Made by a program: the position numbers and the translations under genes. A model generated the notes under the pieces. That model saw nothing but the letters and a program-made list of their open reading frames with translations. It was not told the DNA's origin and did not search any database. Shown piece after piece: positions 11,092 to 21,161 of a DNA stretch of 64,000 bases. This DNA is from an uncultured Bacteroidales bacterium (GTDB taxonomy: Bacteria; Bacteroidota; Bacteroidia; Bacteroidales; UBA3663). Position 1 is the stretch's first letter. Every line of letters starts with the position of its first letter. The stretch spans positions 38,248-102,247 of the forward strand of contig CAJOLH010000015.1 in assembly GCA_905235375.1 (NCBI GenBank), read 5' to 3'.

Positions 11092-12248
11092 TGATCAACG
11101 TACTGTATATATCCCATGAGACTTATGAGGTAGCTGGCTCGACATTTTCTCTTGCCAATCACCTGCATGCACTGCGTTCCGAAGTGCATCCACTTGTCGT
11201 GTTGCCAAACAAAGGCCCCGCTGCCGACTATCTCCGAAACCTGGGTTATAATGTCCAGATCGTCCCTTTCAAACTCAACATCTCCCCCAACCGCTTCGCA
11301 TGGCTCAAACGTCTGCCAAGAATGGTTTATGACGATTGGAAAAACTTGCAGGCCTGCAGAATCCTTAGGCCTATTATTCACGATTCCCATATCCAAATGA
11401 TACACACTAATACCAGTGCCACCATCTTTGGATCATATTTGACTCATTACATTGAAGTTCACGATCACCGACACATTCCGCATGTCTGGCACCTACGAGA
11501 ATTTCTCGACCTCGATTTTGGTTTCACACCGTTCAATGGATGGCCGCACCTGCGCAAACTTGTCAATGACGCAGATGCTACCATTTCTATTACACAGGCT
11601 GTCCACGACCACTTTATCACCAATTCGGATGATGTACGCCATCATGTGATCAACGATGCGGTTTGCAGTATATCACAACTCAGTTGCTCAGCCAAACTGC
11701 CATATCTCCTCTTCTGCGGCAAAGTCATCCCCGAGAAGGGTCCTGAGCTTGCCCTCGACATTTTCCATACGCTGCATCTCAAGCACCCGAATTACCATCT
11801 CGTTTATGTCGGAAGTGTAGAAGCCCAATACCAACGATTCCTCGAAACGAAGGCCAAGGACTACGGTATTTCCGATGCGGTCACTTTCAAGCACTTTCAG
11901 ACTGATATTCACCCCTTCATATCACAAGCAACAGCACTTCTGATGTGCAGCCGTAACGAAGCCCAAGGGCGTGTTACTGTCGAAGCAATGTTTTATGGCA
12001 CCCCTGTCATTGCAATGTCCTCAGGTGGTAGCCTCGAAATTATATCGGACAACGTAAATGGGTTGCTGTTCAATACGGTTGAAAAGGGTGCTCAACAATG
12101 CAGCAGGATTATCGAAGATACGACACTTGCACAAAGTATCATCAAAAACGCCCAGCAAACTGCCGCTTCACGATTCAGCGAGGAAGTTTACCGAACGAAA
12201 ATGGTTAAGATCTATAATTCCCTTCTAAACAATAATTCCACCATTTGA
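11091..12248 (+). CDS. glycosyltransferase, GT4/group 1
   Basis: LFCGKVIPEKGPELALDIF...ALLMCSRNEAQGRVTVEAMFYGTPVIAMSSGG. Confidence 0.88.
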   Translation: MINVLYISHETYEVAGSTFSLANHLHALRSEVHPLVVLPNKGPAADYLRNLGYNVQIVPFKLNISPNRFAWLKRLPRMVYDDWKNLQACRILRPIIHDSHIQMIHTNTSATIFGSYLTHYIEVHDHRHIPHVWHLREFLDLDFGFTPFNGWPHLRKLVNDADATISITQAVHDHFITNSDDVRHHVINDAVCSISQLSCSAKLPYLLFCGKVIPEKGPELALDIFHTLHLKHPNYHLVYVGSVEAQYQRFLETKAKDYGISDAVTFKHFQTDIHPFISQATALLMCSRNEAQGRVTVEAMFYGTPVIAMSSGGSLEIISDNVNGLLFNTVEKGAQQCSRIIEDTTLAQSIIKNAQQTAASRFSEEVYRTKMVKIYNSLLNNNSTI

Positions 12249-12251
12249 GTT

Positions 12252-13202
12252 ATGGATGTCAGTATAGTCATCGTTAATATGAATAAGCCAGACGTACTTC
12301 GTATATGTTTGGACAGCATACGTGCTCATACCAACCAAGTGACCTATGAGACATTTGTGGTAGCTTACCTCTACAACCCCGACTCGCTCAAGTTATTACG
12401 CGTCGAATATCCTTGGGTCTGTTGGCTCGAAAGTAATGAGATACGTGGTTTTAGTGAGAATAACAACCTCGCTCTTCGGCAGGCTTCTGGCCGATACTGC
12501 TTTGTAGTCAACGATGATACAGAGATGCGAATGCCCGTCATTGATCGGCTTGTCACCGACCTCGACAATGCCGATGACAAGGTAGCTGTCTTCTCCCCCG
12601 TCGTATGCAAACCAGATGGCAACATTCAATATGCTGGTCGAAACAGATTCACGCTTTGGCGCTGTATAAAACTATACTTTAATTGTTGGTCTGATGCAGT
12701 AGGCCCTTACACTCATGGTCAAGGAATCTTTCAATCTTACAATATCATTGGAGCTTCCTTTATGATTCGCACCCACATCTTCCGACAAATGGGATGGTTT
12801 GACGAATATTATTTCTTTTGTCCAGAAGACATCGCTCTCTCAACCAGTCTCAACCAACAAGGATATGAATGTTGGGTCGATGCTGATGTCTCTATCATCC
12901 ATTATGAAGGAATGTCTGGTCAATCTTTCTCACGTATCAAGGAAGCCACGCAGCCTTCAGCCGACATCGGGACCATCCGATTCATTGCTCAGGAAAGTAC
13001 CCTACGCAAATTGATAATGCGTCTCGCCGTTACTTTATCGAGCATCTTAAAGATTATAGCATATACCATTCGTATCGCTTTGAAAAGAGACGTGGAGAAA
13101 CGGCGCGTCATGCGTTCTGCCCTATTCAATGTAATCTACTATATTTGGACAAACAACCCCCCGAAACAAGCGTTTGTCGAATGTTTCTCGGCCATAAAGT
13201 GA
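12252..13202 (+). CDS. glycosyltransferase family 2 (rhamnosyltransferase-like)
   Basis: VSIVIVNMNKPDVLRICLDSI...GRYCFVVNDDTEM...GASFMIRTHIFRQMGWFDEYYFFCPEDIALS. Confidence 0.85.
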   Translation: MDVSIVIVNMNKPDVLRICLDSIRAHTNQVTYETFVVAYLYNPDSLKLLRVEYPWVCWLESNEIRGFSENNNLALRQASGRYCFVVNDDTEMRMPVIDRLVTDLDNADDKVAVFSPVVCKPDGNIQYAGRNRFTLWRCIKLYFNCWSDAVGPYTHGQGIFQSYNIIGASFMIRTHIFRQMGWFDEYYFFCPEDIALSTSLNQQGYECWVDADVSIIHYEGMSGQSFSRIKEATQPSADIGTIRFIAQESTLRKLIMRLAVTLSSILKIIAYTIRIALKRDVEKRRVMRSALFNVIYYIWTNNPPKQAFVECFSAIK

Positions 13203-13207
13203 TAATC

Positions 13208-14182
13208 ATGAAACTATTATTGATTGACAACGATACCAGCAATTACGACTTCCTCGTCGATGGCTTCGATGAGGTAGTCTATTCGCCATCCCGGCAACCT
13301 AAGATACTGGGATGGATTGTTGGTGCTTGGCGGGCTATACGGAAGACTCCTAATAAGACTGATACTATCGTCTGCTGGTTTGACTTCCAAGCTATTTTGG
13401 TCTATTATTTTACCCGCATTTGTCTCTCACGTCGTCGTATCGTTTGCATCAATATCATGCTGAAGGATAAACATACGCTGCTCAATCGGCTTGTCACTCG
13501 GCTATACGCTTGCGCACTCCACGACAGAAATCTTGTTGCCACAGTCACTTCCTTGTCCTATGGCGCATGGCTTGACTCTAAACTCAATGGTAGTTACAGG
13601 TTCACCCTCCTTCATGACGTCTATCATCGCTATTATGAGATAGAGACATCTCCTGCCGACAGTCCTTATATATTCTGTGGTGGCAGGAATGGGCGCGACT
13701 GGGAACTGATGTATCAAATTGCAAAACGTATGCCTAATGTGGCATTCAGATTTGTACTCTCCCCTAATGATATTGTACGCCACAGGTTTCATGAGTTGCA
13801 CAATGTCACTGTAATGTCAGATCTTCCTCCCCAAGAGTTCCTACATGAGTTGTCATGCTCCCGGGCAGTATGCCTGCCCCTCGACACAATTGCGCCTGCC
13901 GGGTTGATTGTAATGTTTCAAGCAGCTGCAAACCTTCGCCCTGTGCTCATGACCGAGACCATCACTACCAGTGAATACATTACCCCCGACAGAGGATATC
14001 CTTTAGGAGCCGATCCTGAGCAATGGTGCTCTTCTATACAATACGTTTTGTCGGATGCCGACAAAGCACGACAAAAGGCTATCGCCCTTCGCACATTCCT
14101 TCAAGAGCAATGTTCCGAACAGGTCTTTTGCCGTATTTTAGCAAATCTAATCGTTTCAAACAATGAGAATTCTTCTGTGTAA
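13208..14182 (+). CDS. glycosyltransferase-like protein of the EPS locus
   Basis: MKLLLIDNDTSNYDFLVDGFDE start; locus context; C-terminal CLPLDTIAPAGLIVMFQAAANLRPVLMTET. Confidence 0.6.
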   Translation: MKLLLIDNDTSNYDFLVDGFDEVVYSPSRQPKILGWIVGAWRAIRKTPNKTDTIVCWFDFQAILVYYFTRICLSRRRIVCINIMLKDKHTLLNRLVTRLYACALHDRNLVATVTSLSYGAWLDSKLNGSYRFTLLHDVYHRYYEIETSPADSPYIFCGGRNGRDWELMYQIAKRMPNVAFRFVLSPNDIVRHRFHELHNVTVMSDLPPQEFLHELSCSRAVCLPLDTIAPAGLIVMFQAAANLRPVLMTETITTSEYITPDRGYPLGADPEQWCSSIQYVLSDADKARQKAIALRTFLQEQCSEQVFCRILANLIVSNNENSSV

Positions 14183-15422
14183 TAAATTCTACTATCATCG
14201 TGGAGGTGACTGCATCTACACCCTCGAACTTGAGCGGCTGCTGCATCAGCATGGTCATGACGTGGCCATCTTTGCAATGAAGTATCCTGACAATCTTCCG
14301 TCGCCTTGGCAAGATTACTTCCCCAGCGAAGCATCATTCAGTTTTGGACCGAAGATGATTAATGCTTTGTTTCGCCCTTTGGGTTCTCGTGAAGTGAAAG
14401 AGGCTTTCGAGCGGATTATCCAGGATTTCAAACCCGATGTCATACACCTAGGGAACATCCATTCCCAGCTATCTCCTTTACTGGCTGAAATAGCTCACTC
14501 CAGGGGAATACATACAGTCTGGACCCTGCATGACTACAAGCTGCTCTGTCCTCGTTATGACTGTATGCAACCTAATGGTCTTGTATGCGAAGAGTGCTTC
14601 TGCAATCAAAAAGAAGCGACAGGAAAAGCGGTCAAAAGTCCCAATCCCAATGCTTGTCTCAGGCACCATTGCCTAAAAGGAAGCCTATTGGCCAGTTTCA
14701 TTGGTTGGGTCGAAATGAAGAAATGGAACTGCGACCGACTGACTCGTATCACCGACACTTGGATATGCCCCAGCCAATTTATGCTCAAAAAGATGATACA
14801 AGGAGGATTCCCGCACGAGAAACTGATACATCTCTGCAACTTCATAGATGTCGAAAAATGCTTGATGGAGAATTATAGTCAGCGTGAAGACTATTATTGT
14901 TTTGTAGGTCGCCTAAGCCACGAAAAAGGAGTCGAAACCCTTATCAATGCGGCTTCACATCTTCCCTATCGTCTCATAATTATCGGCGATGGTCCTTTGA
15001 GAAGCCATCTGAATGAAAAAATCAAGCAATTATGCTGTCAGGATCGCATTCAACTCGCAGGGCAGAAGAACTGGGAACAAATCAAGCACCTTGTCGCTCA
15101 CGCCCGACTGCTGGTTGCGCCCTCGGAATGGTATGAGAATAATCCTCTCTCTATCCTTGAAGCTAAATGTTTGGGTACACCTATTATTGGTGCAAGGATT
15201 GGAGGTATCCCAGAACTTATCAATCCAATCTCAAACGGCAAAGCATTGGGCGAAGCTGATGGCGACCTTTTCATCCCTCGCAATGTCCCCGATTTGACTG
15301 AAAAGATCAATTTGCTTTGGACGCATCCTTTCAATCATGAACAGATAGCCAAGAGGTCGCAGCAACGGTTCAGTGCAGAGTCGTATTACGAAAGCCTGAT
15401 GAAACTTTATGCTCCTTCATGA
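14163..15422 (+). CDS. glycosyltransferase, GT4/group 1
   Basis: MRILLCNKFYYHRGGDCIYTLELERLL...YCFVGRLSHEKGVETLINAA...PSEWYENNPLSILEAKCLGTPIIGARIGGIPELI. Confidence 0.9.
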   Translation: MRILLCNKFYYHRGGDCIYTLELERLLHQHGHDVAIFAMKYPDNLPSPWQDYFPSEASFSFGPKMINALFRPLGSREVKEAFERIIQDFKPDVIHLGNIHSQLSPLLAEIAHSRGIHTVWTLHDYKLLCPRYDCMQPNGLVCEECFCNQKEATGKAVKSPNPNACLRHHCLKGSLLASFIGWVEMKKWNCDRLTRITDTWICPSQFMLKKMIQGGFPHEKLIHLCNFIDVEKCLMENYSQREDYYCFVGRLSHEKGVETLINAASHLPYRLIIIGDGPLRSHLNEKIKQLCCQDRIQLAGQKNWEQIKHLVAHARLLVAPSEWYENNPLSILEAKCLGTPIIGARIGGIPELINPISNGKALGEADGDLFIPRNVPDLTEKINLLWTHPFNHEQIAKRSQQRFSAESYYESLMKLYAPS

Positions 15423-17023
15423 ATAAATTCAATCATCTACTCTATCCTATACTGCGACATAGTATGCGATGCATGCTTGTGTTGTGTCTTGCACTTTCCT
15501 TGGGCTTTCTAACCAATATAGCCCTGGGGCAGGCTGTTTCGTCGGTGCTTCTCCCATTCCATGAGGGTAACAATTTGACATATAGCTTAACCACCGAGAC
15601 CGCTGTGGGGTCGGGTGACTATACTGCCTATTATCTTACCGCAAATCGGCATGGCATACTCAGCACCGACGCCAATACATCCTATCTGCGTGCGGCGATG
15701 AACTATAACTTCCGACGTGGACGATGGTCGGTCGATGCATGCCTCGATGCACAGGTACAGACGAATGCCTACAGCAAATATTTCATCCAGCAAGCTTACG
15801 CCGACCTCACCTGGTCGTGGATTACGTTGGGTGTCGGTAGCCGCGAGTTTTCTCCCGTACTGCGCGACATTCGTCTGAGCAGCGGCAGCACCATCTGGAG
15901 TGGGAACTGCCGCCCTATCCCCAGCGTCTATCTCATTACCCCCGATTTTGTCACCATCCCAGGCACAAAGAAGTGGCTGCAGGTGTATTTTGAAGGAAGT
16001 TTCGGGAAGTTGCTTGACGACGACTACAAGCGCGACCGTTACGCCATCTATCGTGTCGGCAAAAGCGGACAAGCAGAGTCGTTCCTCACCACCGACGTGT
16101 GGTTTCATCAGAAGAAACTGCATCTGCGCACCAACCCCGACAAACCCTTCGTTTTCTACGTGGGATTTGACCATGCAGCCTATTTCGGAGGCGAGTCCTA
16201 CAATAGCGAATTTCGAGGAGAAACCACTTCGTTCTCTCCCCGACTGAAGGACTTCTTCAAGGCCTTTTTCATCTCCGGCGGTGACAGCAACTCTCCCACT
16301 GGCGACCAGGCTTTCTTCTACGGCAGTCATCTCGGTGCAGAGTGTTTCCGTCTCGATTACCAATGGGGAGGTACCGACAGCAAACAGCAGCGTGTTGGAA
16401 TCTATTTGGAAAATCTCTTCGAAGATGGTTCCAGCATAGCCAAGCTGAACGGCTGGGATGGACTGTGGGGTTTGGAGTACCACAACAGCCAGCACGAGAC
16501 TTGGATTCAGGGCATCGTCATCGAATATTTACAGACCACCAATCAAAGCGGTCCCATTCATTGGGACCGTGAGGATTGGTCAGACAGTTTTGGTCCCGAC
16601 TTTGGTGAGGGGCGTGCAACGGGTGCCGATGACTACTACAATAATTACTATTATGCCGGCCATTGCTACTACGGCCTTGGGTTAGGCACACCCATGATCA
16701 AATCGCCCGTCTATAACGCCGATGGCTACCTGCGTTTCACCGACAATCGCATCCGTGCCTGGCACCTCGGCATCGAAGGTTCTTTGACCAAAGCTGGTTT
16801 GTCCAACATGGGCTATCGCATTCTCAGCAGCTATCGTCGTTCGTGGGGCACTTCGTACGTCCCATCTTCTTCTATCCGCGATGCTTTCTGCACGATGATC
16901 GAACTGAATGCAGGCTTTGGTCATTGGTCAGGAAAGATTGCTTACGCCATGGATCATGGCGACCTCCTCGGCAACAATCACAGTTTCAATTTCAGCATCT
17001 CCTATCATGGAAAGATTTTATAA
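15419..17023 (+). CDS. capsule assembly Wzi-family outer-membrane protein
   Basis: Signal peptide; NRHGILSTDANTSYLRAAMNYNF, QQAYADLTWSWITLGVGSREF, beta-rich C-terminus. Confidence 0.75.
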   Translation: MNKFNHLLYPILRHSMRCMLVLCLALSLGFLTNIALGQAVSSVLLPFHEGNNLTYSLTTETAVGSGDYTAYYLTANRHGILSTDANTSYLRAAMNYNFRRGRWSVDACLDAQVQTNAYSKYFIQQAYADLTWSWITLGVGSREFSPVLRDIRLSSGSTIWSGNCRPIPSVYLITPDFVTIPGTKKWLQVYFEGSFGKLLDDDYKRDRYAIYRVGKSGQAESFLTTDVWFHQKKLHLRTNPDKPFVFYVGFDHAAYFGGESYNSEFRGETTSFSPRLKDFFKAFFISGGDSNSPTGDQAFFYGSHLGAECFRLDYQWGGTDSKQQRVGIYLENLFEDGSSIAKLNGWDGLWGLEYHNSQHETWIQGIVIEYLQTTNQSGPIHWDREDWSDSFGPDFGEGRATGADDYYNNYYYAGHCYYGLGLGTPMIKSPVYNADGYLRFTDNRIRAWHLGIEGSLTKAGLSNMGYRILSSYRRSWGTSYVPSSSIRDAFCTMIELNAGFGHWSGKIAYAMDHGDLLGNNHSFNFSISYHGKIL

Positions 17024-17027
17024 GTTA

Positions 17028-17218
17028 TTTAGGGATTCTAAGGGATTTGAAGGGATTCTAAGGGATCTTAAGGGACGAAAGTTTCTAAGGGATTCTAAGG
17101 GATTATTAGAGATTATAAGGGAAATTAAGGGACGTTTGCTCTGCTTCTACAACTGGACAAGGCAAATGCTTCGTCCCCAAATATCCCTTAATATCACCAA
17201 ATATCCCTTAATATCCCT
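17028..17218. repeat. intergenic tandem-repeat hairpin (AAGGGATTCT / AATATCCCTT arms)
   Basis: tttagggattctaagggatttgaagggattctaaggg...ttaagggacg ... cgtccccaaatatcccttaatatcaccaaatatcccttaatatccc. Confidence 0.85.
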
Positions 17219-17615
17219 AATTCTTCTCCTTCTTCTCCCCTCCTGCAATGTGGGAAGTGACATCGGCGGCCTCTTTGGCAGATGGCAGATCACAACCATC
17301 CAGACACCCGATAGCATCGCCACGCCTACCGACCTCTTCTACGATTTCCAGTCGAAGGTTCATATAGCGCACGTGCTCTACGAAGACGAGCATCGCACGC
17401 TCGATTTGCACGGTCTGGCACGTCAGGAGGGCGATAGTCTCTTCATCAAGTACCTGCCGATGGATGATACCGGCAACACGATGCGGGAGTTCATATCCAA
17501 TCGTTTTCTCATCGAGGACGATTATAACGACGTGCGTTTCCACATCCTGCGTCTCGATGGCAGCAGGATGATACTCGAACGAGGAAATCGTCGATGGGAA
17601 TTGCGCTCGTATTAA
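17166..17615 (+). CDS. lipocalin-like lipoprotein
   Basis: MLRPQISLNITKYPLISLILLLLLPSC lipobox, GRWQI...; start chosen at the in-frame ATG 17166. Confidence 0.6.
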   Translation: MLRPQISLNITKYPLISLILLLLLPSCNVGSDIGGLFGRWQITTIQTPDSIATPTDLFYDFQSKVHIAHVLYEDEHRTLDLHGLARQEGDSLFIKYLPMDDTGNTMREFISNRFLIEDDYNDVRFHILRLDGSRMILERGNRRWELRSY

Positions 17616-17616
17616 G

Positions 17617-18624
17617 TTATTCTTCGAGCAAAATGATGCGCTCTTCCTTTGCGTCGCCCGAGAGATAGTAATTCCTGCGTATTATGGGCCAACGATAAAC
17701 GGGTTGCTTCAATTTCAAACCCGAAGGGGAATAATATTCTGTTTTATAAACAATGTTTTCAGAGAGTCGCTCCCAAATCAAGGTGTCGTGACAAACATCG
17801 TAAGCCACTTGCTTGATGTATTCGAAGTCCGAGGCCGTGTGTATCGTATCCGTGATGGCACAACGCTCGTTCTCTACAATCGAAACGCCCAATCTCGGTG
17901 CCAGCAGCATTTCATAAACAAGGTCACTGACCGCCTCGGCTGCAAATGCCGACAGATGATACCCGTCACTCGTCAAATCAAGGCTATCGTTAAGCGCTGT
18001 CAGACGCAAGCGTTTAATCAATTGCTGGCTATGGATAATCATGTCAATCCTATCAGCAAAGTCATTTCTCACCGCCAATGTAGTTTGTTCTATTGCATAA
18101 TCCATCTTCTGCTGAGAGAAATCATAGTTACTGAAATTCGGATGACTTGAATTTCTACCATAACTCCACGTAGCATGCCAGGCAATTCGAGCCTGTGGCT
18201 GATAGCATTCTATCGAATCGAGCATCATCTGAAGATTAGGTTTCACCGTATCATATAGGCCAGAGGTTCCTGAAGCCTGCTGCAGTGTAATCACTTCCCA
18301 TTGCTTCATCTTCAGTACACTGTCAATCCGCACATGCTGGGTCTCTTGCCACGCTCCCGATTCAGGGTCAAATTCAAAAAGCGAACACTCTCGACCTCCT
18401 TTCTTCATCGTCTCGCAATATTGGTCAAGCGTTGCTCCCGGGCGATACAGATAGGCCACATCCAACTCCCCGCTTCCCCTATCGGGCAGCAGGTAAGGCA
18501 GAAGCTGAAGCATATTCTCAGTAAAACTGTTTCCGATGCCAAGCAGATGCAATGGTTCGGCATTAATATGGTTTGAAGCGAATAGCCACAGCAACAAAAT
18601 AAGCAGTTCACGTGTGCATTTCAT
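17617..18624 (-). CDS. DUF4886-family (SGNH-like) exported protein, paralog of 10081..11091
   Basis: Signal peptide; LHLLGIGNSFTENMLQLLPYLL; shared IAWHATWSYGRNSSHPNFSNYDFSQQKM block. Confidence 0.72.
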   Translation of the reverse strand: MKCTRELLILLLWLFASNHINAEPLHLLGIGNSFTENMLQLLPYLLPDRGSGELDVAYLYRPGATLDQYCETMKKGGRECSLFEFDPESGAWQETQHVRIDSVLKMKQWEVITLQQASGTSGLYDTVKPNLQMMLDSIECYQPQARIAWHATWSYGRNSSHPNFSNYDFSQQKMDYAIEQTTLAVRNDFADRIDMIIHSQQLIKRLRLTALNDSLDLTSDGYHLSAFAAEAVSDLVYEMLLAPRLGVSIVENERCAITDTIHTASDFEYIKQVAYDVCHDTLIWERLSENIVYKTEYYSPSGLKLKQPVYRWPIIRRNYYLSGDAKEERIILLEE

Positions 18625-18708
18625 CCGTCGAATGACTTTTTCGGGGGCAAATATACAAAGTTTTTTGCAACGCACAAAATTTTTTCGCGATTTTTTCGTT
18701 TATATGAT

Positions 18709-21083
18709 ATGAAACCGAAGATTCAATTCCTCCTCATACTCATCGGCTGCCTCTTGGCGGCTCGACCCGTCATGGCTTCGGTCGGCGAATGGCATAGTTA
18801 TCGCAACGTCGGCACCTACGACCAGGTGGCCCTTCTCGGCGACAACCTGTATATCTTGACCGACGGCAACCTCTTCGTCACCGACACCACGCTCACCGAG
18901 TTCACCAGCCTCTCCCGCCTCTCGCTGCTCAGTGGCAACACGATCTCAAAAATAGCGGTCACTCCCGACCATCAGCAGCTCGTCCTGCTCTACAACGACG
19001 GCCTCATCGACATCATCGATGCCGACGGCAGCACCATCTCCATCATGGATCTGCAGACCAAGAGCCTGACAGCCGATAAGCAGCCGCTCGGCATAACCTT
19101 CAGTGGCGATGAGATGATTGTGGCAGCTGAATTCGGATTCTATCGCGTCAGCCTGTCGTCCTACAGCATCGTCGATTCCTTCACCACGCCATCATCCTGC
19201 AACATCGCCTTCTATTGGAAGGATGCTTGGTATCGTTCGGTGCGCGGCCACGGCCTGCAGCGCTGTCCGACAGCAAGCAATGCCAAGCAGGAGTCCAACT
19301 GGACAACAATCCAATCCGACACCATCATCTCTGCCCTGACATTCTATACGCCTGATAGCACGGAACATTGCTGGGTACTTGCCAACGACAAGAACGTCAA
19401 CGTGCTCGATGCTGACGGCAAGACGATACGACGTTCAGCACGCGGTTGCTACACTTCGCTCATCCAAGCGGGTCGTTACATATTCATGGCGGGTAGCGGG
19501 TTCACGCTTGCCGACCCTGAGACCTACGACATCAGCGTCTGCCAAAACGGATACCTCCAGCAAAGCATCAGCATCTGTGCGCTCTCCGACGACACCTTCT
19601 TCACTTCGGTCGCTTCCACTGGACTTTTTTGCTTCAAACTCACCTCCTTCAACCGATGGGCATCATTCGACTATGAACTGCTGGCCGATGGCATCACAAT
19701 ATCCGAAGTCTTAGGTTCCACGGCGCTCTATGCCGGACTGCTCGGCAACGGTCAGTTCGTAGCCACCAACTCCAAGCGCATGTGTCTGACCAACTACAAT
19801 GCCATGGCGCGTACTATGGGCGACATCTCCATCTACCATCCTGACGATGACCGATGGACCACCCGAAACTATCGCGAGGTCATCAATCAGGGCAAAGCTG
19901 ATGGACTGGATGTGTTCCAAGGCATTTCTGCTTTTGCTGCCGACCCGCTCGACGATGACAGCTATTACATCAGCACCCTGCAGCGCGGTCTCTTCCACTT
20001 CAAGGGAGATTCGCTCATCCAGTGGATCGGACAAAGCACACCCGAAGCCTATCCCGACCAAGCCACCAGTCGCATCACCGCTGTCTATCCCGACGAGAAC
20101 GGTTACCTTTGGGTAGCGTGTCCCTTCACCGACCATCTGTTCCGCAGCCTCTCACCCCAGGGACAGTGGACCTGTTATCCCATCTCCGGCTTCCCCGCAG
20201 CATCCAACATCCACCGCATCCTGCAGGCCAGGCACGACAACTATCAGTTCAAGTGGCTCCTGTGCGACTATCCCTACCAGAGCAGCAAGGTGGCGATGTA
20301 CTACGACCATGCGACCCCTGCCAACCTTTCCGACGACCAGAGTGCCTATTTCAGCATCCTCGTCGATCAGGATAACAACCAATATTCCACCATCAACTAC
20401 TTCTTCGACATTGCCGAAGACCTGAACGGTGCCATCTGGTTGCTTACCACCATCGGCCCCCTCGTCATTGACGATCCCTATACCACCTTTACCTACGCGC
20501 AGAATAATCCCGGCTACGGCAAGGTACGCCGTGTGAAGGTGCCTCGCAACGATGGCACCAACCTGGCCGACTATCTCATGGAGTCGGCATCTTGCACCTG
20601 CATCGCTGTCGATAACCTCAACCGCAAGTGGATCGGCACTCTCGGCAGTGGCCTCTTCCTGCTCAGCGAGAAATCGAGCATTTCGACACCAGCAACGCCC
20701 CGCTTTTCTCCAACGACATCCTGTCCCTCTCGTTCGACCCAGAGACATCGGTGCTCTATATCTCCTGCGAAAGCGGCATACTCACCTATCAGACCGATGC
20801 CTGGCAGGGAGAGGCGGATTTCAGCAATCTCTATTGCTATCCCAACCCCGTGCGTCCCGAATATAGTGGCGAACTGCGCATCATGGGCCTCATGGACAAT
20901 TCGCAGGTCACTGTCACCGACGTAGCGGGCAACCTCATCATGCGCACCCAAAGCGTCGGCTCTTCCATCACCTGGAATCTCCGCGACAGCGACGGTCGGC
21001 GCATCAAACCAGGCATATATATGATTCATGGTGTCGATTCGGAAGGTGAAAAGGGGAAAATCTGCAAGTTTCTGGTGCTTTGA
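18709..21083 (+). pseudogene. PorZ-like beta-propeller protein, frameshifted near 20670
   Basis: VGEWHSYRNVGTYDQVALLGDNLYILTDGNLF start; homology continues in another frame (EIEHFDTSNAPLFSNDILSLSFDPETSVLYISCESGIL...YCYPNPVRPEYSGEL). Confidence 0.75.
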
Positions 21084-21161
21084 GCGAAAAATATTTGCCT
21101 TTAGGCAATAATATTCGCAATAATACGTTATAGATACATAAACACCACTGATTTGGGCTCT

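Noticed and set aside
15587-16495. Antisense ORF of 302 aa opposite the Wzi-like gene
   Set aside because: Shadow ORF; the plus-strand protein is credible and the antisense product is not.
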